Below, one piece after another: positions 45,356 to 54,102 of a DNA stretch of 64,000 nucleotides (the first letter of the stretch is position 1; the number at the start of each line of letters is the position of its first letter). The DNA comes from an uncultured Chitinophagaceae bacterium (GTDB lineage Bacteria; Bacteroidota; Bacteroidia; Chitinophagales; Chitinophagaceae): contig CALCEA010000113.1 of assembly GCA_937900675.1 (NCBI GenBank), positions 1-64,000 of the forward strand. The letters run 5' to 3'. Under the pieces are notes generated by a model. The model had not been told where the DNA came from. It searched no databases and saw only the letters and a program-made list of their open reading frames with translations. A program made the translations under genes and the position numbers.

Positions 45356-45370
45356 GTAGTAAAATTGTGA

Positions 45371-47776
45371 TTATTTTCTGATTTCTGCTTGGATATTTTT
45401 TTCAAATTGACCAACCAGTTTTTTCATCATTCCATCTATTTCGGTATCTGTCAACGTTTTATCAGAAGCATTGAATACAAAATTAATAGCCACTGATTTT
45501 TTCTGATGACCCAGTTTTTCGCTTTCAAATACATCAAATACTCGAGTACTTGACAAAGCATTTAATTGTGCAGCCTTGATACAAGACTCAATAGCCTCAT
45601 ATGTGATAGACTGTGGCAAAACCAATGCCAAATCTCTTTCCACAGAAGGATATTTAGATACTTCTTGATAGACTACTTTATGCTGTTGATAGTATTGTAA
45701 TAAGCTTGCTAGATCAAATTGAATATACATCACTGACTGCTTGATATCAAAAGCTTGTAATTTTTTTGAACCAATCACTTCAATTGCACCTAATACTGTT
45801 TTTTGATGTAACAATTGAACTGTTTGTCCCTTTGTATGATATTCAATTTCATTTACTCCAATGATGGTTAAGATCGCTTCTGCGATTCCTTTTGCCACAA
45901 AGAAATCTTGCGTGATTCCCTTTTGTCTCCAACCATCTTCGTGTTGCTTTCCTGAAAGATAAATTGCCAATTGCTCTCCTTCTTCATATTTACCTGCAGC
46001 ATTCACCGCATAGACTTTACCCATTTCAAAGAAAGAGATTTGCTGATTTCTTCTATTGATATTATAAGCCACTGCTTCTAATCCTGTTTCCAACATAGAA
46101 GGCCTCATTACATCTAAATCTGCACTTAAATTATTCAACATCTTTACCGCATGTTGTAAACTTTCTTCTGAGAAATATTTACTATTGGTAATAGAATTGG
46201 TTAAAATTTCTGTGAATCCTTTACCCACTAAATATTGCGCAATTTTATCTTTGAATTTTTCTTTTTGCTCTAATGGATCAATCGATGGACTCATGGTAAT
46301 CACACTTGGAATAGCGATATTATCTAAGCCATCAATTCTCAAAACTTCTTCCACAATATCAGCTGGCAAACTAATATCTGGTTTATGATAAGGCACTGCT
46401 ACTTCAATACTATCTGCAGTTTGATGAATCAATTCGAAACCTAAACTTTTTAAAATAGTGATTACTTTTTCTGTAGGATATAGTTTACCACTTAATTTTT
46501 TCAAATAAGCCAAAGGCAATACCACTTTGGTTTTGGTAGCTGGACTAGGATACACATCTACAACCTTACCAATTTTACCACCAGCGATTTCCTGAATCAT
46601 TAAAGCGGCTCTTTCTAATACTTTAACTGTACTATCAATATCCACTCCTTTTTCAAAACGCGTTGCTGCATCTGTTCTTAAACCATGGTGAACAGATGTT
46701 TTTCGAATACTTACATTATTAAACCAGGCACTCTCCAAGAAAATAGAAGTAGTAGCATCTTTCACTCCACTGTTTAATCCACCAAACACACCTGCAATAC
46801 ACATTGGTTTTTCTGTATCACTGATCATTAAATCTGATGCATTTAATTTTCTCTCTGTTCCATCCAAACTAATAAAGCTTGTTCCAGCTGGATATTTCTT
46901 CACCACTACATGTTGGTCTTTGATCACTGATGCATCAAAAGCGTGCAATGGTTGACCAGTTTCATGTAAAATATAATTCGTGATGTCTACAATATTATTA
47001 ATAGATCTTAATCCAATGGATTGTAATTTATTTTTCAACCAAGCAGGAGATGCTTTTACTTGCACCCCTTCTATCACCACACCCGCATATCTTGAACATG
47101 CTTGTTGATCTTCAATAGTCACTTTATAAGTTGGAACCGCTTGATCAATGTTGAATGTCTTGCCATAAGGGCTTTTAGCACTCACTGGGTTTTCATGATA
47201 AGATAAGTAAGCACAAACATCTTTTGCAACACCATAATGACTCATTGCATCCATTCTATTGGGCGTCAAACCAATTTCATAAATCCAATCTTCGTAATAA
47301 TCAAATAAACTAGCTACCGGAGTGCCCACTTGAATAGCAGCATCCAAAACCATAATGCCATCATGATTATCACTTAATCCAATTTCATCTTCTGCACAAA
47401 TCATCCCTTCAGAAGCTTCTCCTCTGATCTTTGCTAATTTCATCGTTAAAGGAGCACCATTTTTTGGATAGATGGTTGTTCCAATAGTTGCCACCACTAC
47501 TTTTTGTCCAGCTGATACATTCGAAGCACCACAAACTATATTCAATGGTGTTTCTGTTCCAATATTTACCTTGGTTAATTTTAATTTATCTGCATTGGGA
47601 TGTTGAACAGTTTCTAATACTTCTCCCACCACTAATCCAGCAAGACCACCTTTAAAATTTTCATATTTTTCTAATGATTCTACTTCCAATCCAATTGAAG
47701 TCAATATGGTAGACAATTTTTCTGGGCTAATGGTTTGAGGTAAGTATTCACTCAGCCAATGGTAACTAATGGTCAT
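45371..47776 (-). CDS. pheT: Phenylalanyl-tRNA synthetase beta subunit
   Basis: 801 aa subunit of the (alpha-beta)2 PheRS. Domains in order: EMAP-like tRNA-binding domain (about 40-155), B3/B4 editing domain (about 210-380), B5 domain (about 405-475), catalytic-like core (about 480-690) and the C-terminal anticodon-binding FDX-ACB domain (about 705-800, VSKYPSVERDLALVLP). pheS is not in the window, so the two subunits are encoded apart. Divergent from dnaB. Confidence 0.97.
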   Translation of the reverse strand: MTISYHWLSEYLPQTISPEKLSTILTSIGLEVESLEKYENFKGGLAGLVVGEVLETVQHPNADKLKLTKVNIGTETPLNIVCGASNVSAGQKVVVATIGTTIYPKNGAPLTMKLAKIRGEASEGMICAEDEIGLSDNHDGIMVLDAAIQVGTPVASLFDYYEDWIYEIGLTPNRMDAMSHYGVAKDVCAYLSYHENPVSAKSPYGKTFNIDQAVPTYKVTIEDQQACSRYAGVVIEGVQVKASPAWLKNKLQSIGLRSINNIVDITNYILHETGQPLHAFDASVIKDQHVVVKKYPAGTSFISLDGTERKLNASDLMISDTEKPMCIAGVFGGLNSGVKDATTSIFLESAWFNNVSIRKTSVHHGLRTDAATRFEKGVDIDSTVKVLERAALMIQEIAGGKIGKVVDVYPSPATKTKVVLPLAYLKKLSGKLYPTEKVITILKSLGFELIHQTADSIEVAVPYHKPDISLPADIVEEVLRIDGLDNIAIPSVITMSPSIDPLEQKEKFKDKIAQYLVGKGFTEILTNSITNSKYFSEESLQHAVKMLNNLSADLDVMRPSMLETGLEAVAYNINRRNQQISFFEMGKVYAVNAAGKYEEGEQLAIYLSGKQHEDGWRQKGITQDFFVAKGIAEAILTIIGVNEIEYHTKGQTVQLLHQKTVLGAIEVIGSKKLQAFDIKQSVMYIQFDLASLLQYYQQHKVVYQEVSKYPSVERDLALVLPQSITYEAIESCIKAAQLNALSSTRVFDVFESEKLGHQKKSVAINFVFNASDKTLTDTEIDGMMKKLVGQFEKNIQAEIRK

Positions 47777-47799
47777 GTTGTAGCTTTAAAGTAAGGCTT

Positions 47800-47807
47800 C
47801 AAAAATA
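47800..47807 (-). promoter_or_regulatory. -7 box of pheT
   Basis: Reads TATTTTTG on the minus strand, 23 bases before the pheT ATG. No matching -33 box at the usual spacing. Confidence 0.4.
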
Positions 47808-47846
47808 CTAAATTTTAGCCTAAAAAAAGGTGCAATACCTGTTAAT

Positions 47847-47933
47847 AAGTCCAAATTTGCTGTGAATTACTATCGCAGTAGTACTGTGAAAAACAACATT
47901 TACACCAAAACAAGGAAGTCTAAGTTTGCTGGG
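47847..47933. repeat. Imperfect direct repeat upstream of dnaB
   Basis: Two 18-base copies, 47847-47864 and 47916-47933, agree at 15 of 18 positions (core AAGTCYAARTTTGCTG) and lie 69 bases apart in the 190-base pheT-dnaB gap. The second copy contains an exact -7 box (TAAGTTTG); the first differs by one base (CAAATTTG). Confidence 0.5.
47921..47928 (+). promoter_or_regulatory. -7 box of dnaB
   Basis: TAAGTTTG matches TAnnTTTG, 38 bases before the dnaB ATG and inside the second copy of the direct repeat. A TTTA at 47899-47902 is a weak -33 candidate. Confidence 0.4.
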
Positions 47934-47966
47934 TTAAATTCGCAATAAGAAAATAGTGAATAAGAT

Positions 47967-49544
47967 ATGCCGCTTCCCAATTTAAATACGAATAGAAATA
48001 TTAGAAAGAAAAGTCCTTCTGCCGATATCAGCACCATGATGTATGGCAAAATCCCCCCTCAAGCAAGGGAGTTGGAGGAAGCAGTTTTGGGTGCCATTCT
48101 TTTAGAAAAAAGTGCATTTGATACAGTTACTGAGGTATTGAAACCAGAATGTTTTTATGTAGAAGCACATCAAATGATTTTCCAAACCATGCAACAATTG
48201 CAATTGGATAATCAACCCATTGACATGTTGACTGTGGTGGAAGCTTTAAAAAGAAGAGAACAATTGGATTTAATTGGAGGCGCTTACTATATCTCTAAAT
48301 TAACCAATGTAGTTGTTTCAACAGCCAACATAGAAGCGCATGCAAGAATTGTATTGCAAAAATTTATTCAAAGAGAACTAATTAGAATTAGTGGTGAAGT
48401 AATTTCTAATGCATACGAAGACAGTACAGATGTATTTGATTTATTAGATGATAGTGAAACAAAGATGTTTAACATCACTAACAATTATCTAAAAAAGAAT
48501 TTCGTTGACATTGGTGATGCATTGGCCACTGCTGTCAATAGAATTGATGAATTAAGAAAACAAAAAGATGAGATTTCTGGTGTACCAAGTGGTTTCACCA
48601 GTTTAGATAGAATCACATTTGGATGGCAACCTACCGACTTAATCATCTTAGCAGCAAGACCATCTGTGGGTAAAACCGCATTTGCCTTAAACCTTGCAAG
48701 AAATGCAGCCTTACATCCTACTAAACCGCAAGCTGTTGGATTTTTCAGTTTGGAGATGAGTGCTGCTCAGTTGGTACAAAGAATTTTAAGCGCAGAGAGT
48801 GAAATTAAAATGGAGAAAATTTCTAGAGGTAAATTAGAAGAGCACGAATACCAACAACTACACAGCAAGGGTATTAAAAAATTAGAAACAGCACCGATTT
48901 ATATTGATGATACTGCCGCTTTAAACATTTTTGAATTTAGAGCGAAAGCAAGAAGATTGGTCAACAAACATCAGGTTAAAATTATCATCATTGACTACTT
49001 ACAATTAATGAGTGGTTCTGGAGATAGAAATAGTAACCGTGAACAAGAGATTAGTAATATCTCAAGAAGTTTGAAGGCTTTAGCCAAAGAATTACAAATT
49101 CCTATCATTGCATTATCTCAGTTGAGTCGTGCGGTGGAAACCAGAAAAGAAAGTAAGATGCCTCAATTGAGTGACTTGCGTGAATCTGGTGCCATCGAAC
49201 AAGATGCTGATATGGTAATGTTTATTTACAGACCAGAATACTATGAAGTAATGAGTAACGAAATGGGAGAAAGCACACAAGGTGAAACCCATATTAGAAT
49301 TGCGAAGCATAGAAATGGATCTTTGGACATTGTTAAATTAAGAGCAAGATTAGATATACAAAGATTTGAAGACTGGGACGGTGATGGTGGTGGTGGCATT
49401 CCTGGATTAGGAAGCAATTACAAACCAATCACACCAGGACTTGGTGGCGGTGATAATGATGGAGGAAGATTTTTTATTCAAGGAAGTAAAATGAATGGCG
49501 GATCATTTGATGATGGCATTGATGATGACGCTTCACCATTTTAA
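47967..49544 (+). CDS. dnaB: Replicative DNA helicase DnaB
   Basis: Hexameric 5'-3' helicase at the replication fork, 525 aa. N-terminal collar domain (about 30-135), linker, RecA-like motor with Walker A ARPSVGKTAF (about 230-239), Walker B IIIIDYLQLM and the QLSRAVE-type arginine region. The C-terminal 55 residues are Gly/Asp-rich and probably disordered. No intein. Followed 12 bases later by rsmE. Confidence 0.97.
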   Translation: MPLPNLNTNRNIRKKSPSADISTMMYGKIPPQARELEEAVLGAILLEKSAFDTVTEVLKPECFYVEAHQMIFQTMQQLQLDNQPIDMLTVVEALKRREQLDLIGGAYYISKLTNVVVSTANIEAHARIVLQKFIQRELIRISGEVISNAYEDSTDVFDLLDDSETKMFNITNNYLKKNFVDIGDALATAVNRIDELRKQKDEISGVPSGFTSLDRITFGWQPTDLIILAARPSVGKTAFALNLARNAALHPTKPQAVGFFSLEMSAAQLVQRILSAESEIKMEKISRGKLEEHEYQQLHSKGIKKLETAPIYIDDTAALNIFEFRAKARRLVNKHQVKIIIIDYLQLMSGSGDRNSNREQEISNISRSLKALAKELQIPIIALSQLSRAVETRKESKMPQLSDLRESGAIEQDADMVMFIYRPEYYEVMSNEMGESTQGETHIRIAKHRNGSLDIVKLRARLDIQRFEDWDGDGGGGIPGLGSNYKPITPGLGGGDNDGGRFFIQGSKMNGGSFDDGIDDDASPF

Positions 49545-49556
49545 TTTGTAGCCAAA

Positions 49557-50258
49557 ATGTCTGCACCCTATTTTTACGAACCCCTAATAACTGTTGGCGC
49601 TACTAATTATACTTGTAGTGAAGAAACTAGCAAGCATTGTGCGCAAGTCTTACGAATGCAATCTGGAGATGCCTTAACCATTACGAATGGGATGGGTGGT
49701 GTTTTTGAAGCAACCATCTTGGAGGCACATAAAAAAAACACCCAAATTCAAATTGTAAAAGAAATTAATATTGAAGCCCCTACACAAAAATTGGTCCTAG
49801 GTATTTCTATTTTAAAAAACGCTGTGCGATTAGAATGGCTTTTTGAAAAAGCAACTGAAATGGGTGTGCATTCTATTGTTCCATTATTATGCGAACGAAC
49901 CATACATGAAAGATTTAAAACAGATAGAATGAATAATATCATTCTATCTGCCATGATACAAAGTCAGCAAGCATGGCTTCCTTATTTATCACAACCTATT
50001 TCTTTCAAAGATTTTATTCATCAATACAATGCTGCAGATAAATATATCGCACATTGTGAACCAACTGTAAAAACATCTATCAAAGACCTTCCTAATAGTA
50101 AAGATCTGGTAATTGCCATTGGACCTGAAGGCGATTTCACACCATCAGAAATTGAAATGGCTATTGAAGCAAATTATCAGCCAATTGGATTGGGGCCTAC
50201 TAGATTAAGAACTGAAACCGCTGGTTTATTTGCCTTAAGTGTATTAAAAACTTTCTAG
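49557..50258 (+). CDS. rsmE: 16S rRNA m3U1498 methyltransferase
   Basis: SPOUT-class methyltransferase for U1498 of 16S rRNA, 233 aa. N-terminal PUA-like domain (about 15-70) and a knotted C-terminal domain with IGPEGDFTPSEIE (about 182-194) and LGPTRLRTETA (about 210-220) that bind SAM. Lies between dnaB and a GNAT-like gene in one direction. Confidence 0.95.
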   Translation: MSAPYFYEPLITVGATNYTCSEETSKHCAQVLRMQSGDALTITNGMGGVFEATILEAHKKNTQIQIVKEINIEAPTQKLVLGISILKNAVRLEWLFEKATEMGVHSIVPLLCERTIHERFKTDRMNNIILSAMIQSQQAWLPYLSQPISFKDFIHQYNAADKYIAHCEPTVKTSIKDLPNSKDLVIAIGPEGDFTPSEIEMAIEANYQPIGLGPTRLRTETAGLFALSVLKTF

Positions 50259-50268
50259 CTTTGTACAT

Positions 50269-51450
50269 ATGAGAATTGTAGAAGTCAATAACCCTAAATT
50301 AGATAAAGCTTTTTGTCAAGTCAACGCTGATTTGAACAAATTCAATCCTCATTATATTCGACCTTTAGACAATGAAGTATTGCAGGTATTTGATCCTTCT
50401 AAAAATAAATTATTCAAAGAGGGTAATGCCAAAAGATGGTTATTGCAATCAGAGGAAGGAAAGTTCATTGGAAGAATAGCTGCATTCTATTATCCAAAGT
50501 ATAAAAACAAAGGGACCGACTACCCTACTGGATGTGTGGGATTTTTTGACTGTATCAACGATGTAGCTGCTGCAACATTATTATTGGATACTGCCAAAGC
50601 ATGGTTGATGGAAAATGGCATGGAAGCCATGGATGGTCCAGTTAATTTTGGAGACAGAGATAAATGGTGGGGATTAATGATTGATGGATTTGATAGAGAA
50701 CCTATGTATGGAATGTCTTTTAACCCATCTTATTATCAACACTTATTAGAAGCTTATGGTTTTAAAAATTACTACAACCAGTATTACTATAAATTAAATG
50801 TATTTGATGAATTACCTCCAAGGTTTAAAGAGCGTTATGAAAAATTCAATGCCAAGCCAGATTATCAAGCAAGACATTTGAATAAAAAGCATTTGGAAAA
50901 ATATGCACAAGATTTTGTGACTATTTATAATGAAGCATGGGCACAGCATGGCGAAGCAAAAGCGATTACTTTGGAGCAAATCATGAAATTATTTAAAACC
51001 CTTAGCCCTATTATGGATGAAAGGGTTATTTGGTTTGCATACTATAAAGAAGATCCCATTGCTATGTTTATTAATATCCCTGATGTCAATCAATATTTTA
51101 AATACTTTGATGGTCAGTTAGGATTGAAACAAAAGCTACACTTACTTTGGATGAAATGGCGCAAACAAAACAAGCGATTAACTGGATTGGCATTTGGGGT
51201 GGTTCCAAAATACCAGTCTTTAGGGGTGGACAGTTTCTTGATTTATTCCAGTGCTTTATTATTGTACAAAATCAAGTCTTATCATCAATATGAGATGGGC
51301 TGGGCAGCTGATTGGAATCCGAAGATGGTGAATATTTACAAAAGTTTAGGAGCGCAACCCAGCAGACAGATGGTTACTTATAGATATATTTTTAATGAAA
51401 ATCAACACCCATTTGAGCGCCATCCAGAAATGGACTACAGTGCCAAATAA
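50269..51450 (+). CDS. GNAT-like protein of unknown substrate (YghO-like)
   Basis: 393 aa cytoplasmic protein without signal or membrane helices. It has two parts that each look like a GNAT acyltransferase half: about 1-180 with LLQSEEGKFIGRIAAFY and GPVNFGDRDKWWG, and about 190-390 with WFAYYKEDPIAMFINIPD and a C-terminal MGWAADWNPKMVNIYKSLGA. Similar large proteins are annotated as N-acetyltransferase-like. The substrate is unknown. It lies between rsmE and dnaX in the same direction, with 10- and 21-base gaps. Confidence 0.65.
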   Translation: MRIVEVNNPKLDKAFCQVNADLNKFNPHYIRPLDNEVLQVFDPSKNKLFKEGNAKRWLLQSEEGKFIGRIAAFYYPKYKNKGTDYPTGCVGFFDCINDVAAATLLLDTAKAWLMENGMEAMDGPVNFGDRDKWWGLMIDGFDREPMYGMSFNPSYYQHLLEAYGFKNYYNQYYYKLNVFDELPPRFKERYEKFNAKPDYQARHLNKKHLEKYAQDFVTIYNEAWAQHGEAKAITLEQIMKLFKTLSPIMDERVIWFAYYKEDPIAMFINIPDVNQYFKYFDGQLGLKQKLHLLWMKWRKQNKRLTGLAFGVVPKYQSLGVDSFLIYSSALLLYKIKSYHQYEMGWAADWNPKMVNIYKSLGAQPSRQMVTYRYIFNENQHPFERHPEMDYSAK

Positions 51451-51471
51451 TTAGTATATTGCGCGTCAAGT

Positions 51472-53292
51472 ATGGAAAATTTTGTTGTATCAGCTAGGAA
51501 ATATAGGCCCCAAAACTTTAATACAGTGGTGGGACAGGCACATATTACCACTACCCTAAAAAATGCGATCCTAAACAATCATTTAGCTCATGCTTTTTTG
51601 TTTTGCGGTCCAAGAGGAGTAGGTAAAACTACCTGTGCAAGAATTTTAGCTAAGACCATTAACTGTACTCAAATCACCAAAGAAGGGGAAGCTTGTAATA
51701 CCTGTGAAAGCTGTGTGTCTTTTGAAAAAGGCGCTAGCATGAACATTCACGAATTAGATGCTGCGAGCAATAACTCCGTAGATGATATTAGAGCACTTGT
51801 AGAGCAAGTAAGATTTGCTCCTCAAGCAGGCAAATACAAAGTATATATTGTGGATGAGGTTCACATGTTAAGTGCGAGTGCCTTTAATGCATTTTTAAAG
51901 ACTTTAGAAGAACCTCCTCCTTATGCCATATTTATTTTAGCCACTACAGAAAAACATAAGATTCTACCTACTATCTTAAGTAGATGTCAAATATTTGATT
52001 TTAAAAGAATCACGAATAATGATACGGTGGTTCACTTAGAAGAAATTGTAGAAAAAGAACATATTAAAGCAGAAAAGAATGCATTGCAATTAATCGCACA
52101 AAAGAGCGAGGGTTGTATGCGTGATGCTTTAAGTATTTTAGATAAGATTGTAAGTTTTTCTAATGGAGAATTAACTTATGCCAATACCTTAGAACATCTA
52201 AATATTTTAGACGAAGCTTATTTCTTTAAATTATTAGATTATCTAACAGCACAGGATTTAACCAATGCAATGCTCTTATACGATGAAATAAACCAGAAAG
52301 GTTTTGAAGGAGACACTGTACTTTATGGATTTGCAGGGTTTATCAGAAATCTTTTAGTGTGCAAGGATAAGGCAAGTGCGCAATTACTAGAATCTATCGA
52401 AGGATGGAGAGATCAGTATTTGAGTACTGCACAAAAAGTGAATACATCTTATTTGGTAAGCGCCTTAAATATTTTAAATGAATCTGAGATTCAATTTAAA
52501 ATGGCTAGAAATAAAAGACTCCATGTAGAACTGGCATTAATAAAATTGAATTTCTTACAACAAGCTTTATCATTAAGTATGGAGGACGGCCAACTAGTAA
52601 AAAAAAAACTAGTTGATGTACACTACCCTATTAAGACCAAGAAAATAGTTGCTTTAAGTAATATAGTTGTTACTAAAGAAGCTACATTAGAAATTGAGTC
52701 TACAGTAAATATCCCAGTTAAAAAAGAAGAGCCAAAGACAACAGCAATTGCAACTCAAGTTCCTTCAACTGTAACAGAGCCTAGCCCTGCAAAAACTATA
52801 AAAACTGTTACTAGCCTTCCGGTAGATCAAAATGGCAATAAGAAAAACTTATTAGCAGCGCTGCAAGAAAAATACGGAAGTCAATACCAAATTGAAGAAG
52901 TAAAAGAATCCAAATCCCTGGATATGGAAACCTTACAGGCTGTTTGGAATGAATATACTGCATACCTGGAAACCACTACCAAACATTCTTCTGCCGGAAC
53001 TTTCAAATTAGCAGTATTACAAATTGAAGACCCTATTCATTTTACCGTAACTGTACCTGCTTTAGTAGCTCAAAAATTTGTAGAGCAGGAAAGAATGAAT
53101 GTGATGGAAAAAATTTGGGATCGTTTTCAAAATAGAGCCATTCAATTTAGCATATTAGTGGCTGCAGGCGAAAAAGAAGATGTACCTTTACATTTAAGAT
53201 TGAATAGCAAACAAAAATTTGAGCGAATCGCAGAGCAATATCCTTTAGTAAAGGAATTAAAAGATAGACTTAACTTAGAAGTGTACTTCTAG
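51472..53292 (+). CDS. dnaX: DNA polymerase III subunit gamma/tau
   Basis: Clamp-loader ATPase that also ties the replisome together. 606 aa. Walker A GPRGVGKTT (46-54), zinc cysteines 65, 75, 78 and 81, Walker B DEVHML, arginine finger in LSRCQ. Domains I-III end near residue 365; the rest is a variable linker (about 380-480) and a C-terminal domain (about 485-606). At residues 376-380 (VKKKL) the gene has ten consecutive A residues flanked by an inverted repeat, with stop codons in both other frames right after it, so a short gamma form of about 380 aa is likely. The stop interlocks with the convergent SUI1 gene. Confidence 0.96.
   Translation: MENFVVSARKYRPQNFNTVVGQAHITTTLKNAILNNHLAHAFLFCGPRGVGKTTCARILAKTINCTQITKEGEACNTCESCVSFEKGASMNIHELDAASNNSVDDIRALVEQVRFAPQAGKYKVYIVDEVHMLSASAFNAFLKTLEEPPPYAIFILATTEKHKILPTILSRCQIFDFKRITNNDTVVHLEEIVEKEHIKAEKNALQLIAQKSEGCMRDALSILDKIVSFSNGELTYANTLEHLNILDEAYFFKLLDYLTAQDLTNAMLLYDEINQKGFEGDTVLYGFAGFIRNLLVCKDKASAQLLESIEGWRDQYLSTAQKVNTSYLVSALNILNESEIQFKMARNKRLHVELALIKLNFLQQALSLSMEDGQLVKKKLVDVHYPIKTKKIVALSNIVVTKEATLEIESTVNIPVKKEEPKTTAIATQVPSTVTEPSPAKTIKTVTSLPVDQNGNKKNLLAALQEKYGSQYQIEEVKESKSLDMETLQAVWNEYTAYLETTTKHSSAGTFKLAVLQIEDPIHFTVTVPALVAQKFVEQERMNVMEKIWDRFQNRAIQFSILVAAGEKEDVPLHLRLNSKQKFERIAEQYPLVKELKDRLNLEVYF
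52591..52615 (+). other. dnaX: Candidate programmed slippage site in dnaX
   Basis: CAACTAGT (52591-52598), nine further A residues, then ACTAGTTG (52608-52615): a perfect 8-base inverted repeat around an A10 run (52599-52608). The -1 frame meets TGA at 52614-52616 and the +1 frame meets TAG at 52610-52612. Analogous sites make gamma from dnaX in E. coli (ribosomal frameshift) and Thermus (RNA polymerase slippage). Confidence 0.65.
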
Positions 53293-53630
53293 TTTAACTT
53301 TACTTTTTTATATCCGGCTTTTTGTAAATACTGAAATACTTTTTGTCGGTGATCTCCTTGAATAATAATTTCTCCATCTTTTACTGAACCTCCTGTGCCG
53401 CAATGATTTTTCAAGGCTTTGCCTAAAACATTCATATCCTCTTCTGCACCTACAAATCCATAAACAATGGTCACTGTTTTTCCTGCCCTATGTTTGGTTT
53501 CTAGTATCACTCTAAGCATTTGATCAGCAGGCGGAATGGTTTCAATGTTTTCTTCCTCTACTTCAATTTTAAAATTCGGATCTGTACTATACACCATTGG
53601 ACTGGCAGTTCCTTTATTTTTCTTGCTCAT
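53289..53630 (-). CDS. SUI1/eIF1-family translation factor (YciH-like)
   Basis: 113 aa. The C-terminal two thirds (about 35-113) form the SUI1 fold: RVILETKHRAGKTVTIVYGF, then LGKALKNHCGTGGSVKDGEIIIQGDHR, the family hallmark. Bacterial YciH proteins bind the 30S subunit and may proofread initiation. The N-terminus is charged and Lys-rich. Stop codon interlocks with dnaX (CTAG). A DUF4783 gene lies 5 bases upstream in the same direction. Confidence 0.9.
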   Translation of the reverse strand: MSKKNKGTASPMVYSTDPNFKIEVEEENIETIPPADQMLRVILETKHRAGKTVTIVYGFVGAEEDMNVLGKALKNHCGTGGSVKDGEIIIQGDHRQKVFQYLQKAGYKKVKLN

Positions 53631-53635
53631 ACATT

Positions 53636-54025
53636 TTAACTTATTCTAACACTAAGAATTTCAATTCCTTTTTTAGTTACCTCCAATAATAAAGTGAGAC
53701 TATACTTATTTTGAGAGGATAGTAATTTCCCAGTTATATAAATCGTATTACCCAATTTACGCTCTGCTGTTTTCTCAAAACCTACAATATTTTGCTTGTT
53801 AAAAAATGCTTGTAATTGCTCATTAGCAGCTGAAGCATTTAATTGTTTTTGATTGATCTGTTGTATAATATTCACTTCTACCTGTTGACCCCAATATGGC
53901 AGAAGATTATTAAAGCTAGCAGTCTGTAATATTTGTACTAGGTTTTCAGTGTCATTTTGAGCAAAAAGGCTGTTAAATGAAAACAAAAAAGGAATTATCA
54001 GTAGGTATTTGCGAAATAGCTGCAT
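53636..54025 (-). CDS. DUF4783 secreted protein
   Basis: 129 aa with a signal peptide (1-22, LFAQN). The mature part has an NTF2-like pattern (helix DTENLVQILQTASFNNLLPYW, strands VEVNIIQQ and YSLTLLLEV) matching DUF4783, a Bacteroidota family of unknown function. It lies 5 bases before the SUI1 gene on the same strand and is divergent from gpmI. Confidence 0.8.
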   Translation of the reverse strand: MQLFRKYLLIIPFLFSFNSLFAQNDTENLVQILQTASFNNLLPYWGQQVEVNIIQQINQKQLNASAANEQLQAFFNKQNIVGFEKTAERKLGNTIYITGKLLSSQNKYSLTLLLEVTKKGIEILSVRIS

Positions 54026-54102
54026 TTTATAGGTATTATAAGGGCTTAAAGTTTGAAATGTGCTTACTCTTTTGGACCTTTGAGGTACAAATTAAAGATT
54101 TT

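Noticed and set aside
47777..47966. Replication origin or small RNA in the pheT-dnaB gap
   Set aside because: No DnaA-box cluster and no convincing RNA structure; promoter boxes and the direct repeat explain most of what is visible.
53977..54102. N-terminal extension of gpmI
   Set aside because: It runs back over the divergent DUF4783 gene and its signal peptide region; no family match before 54103.
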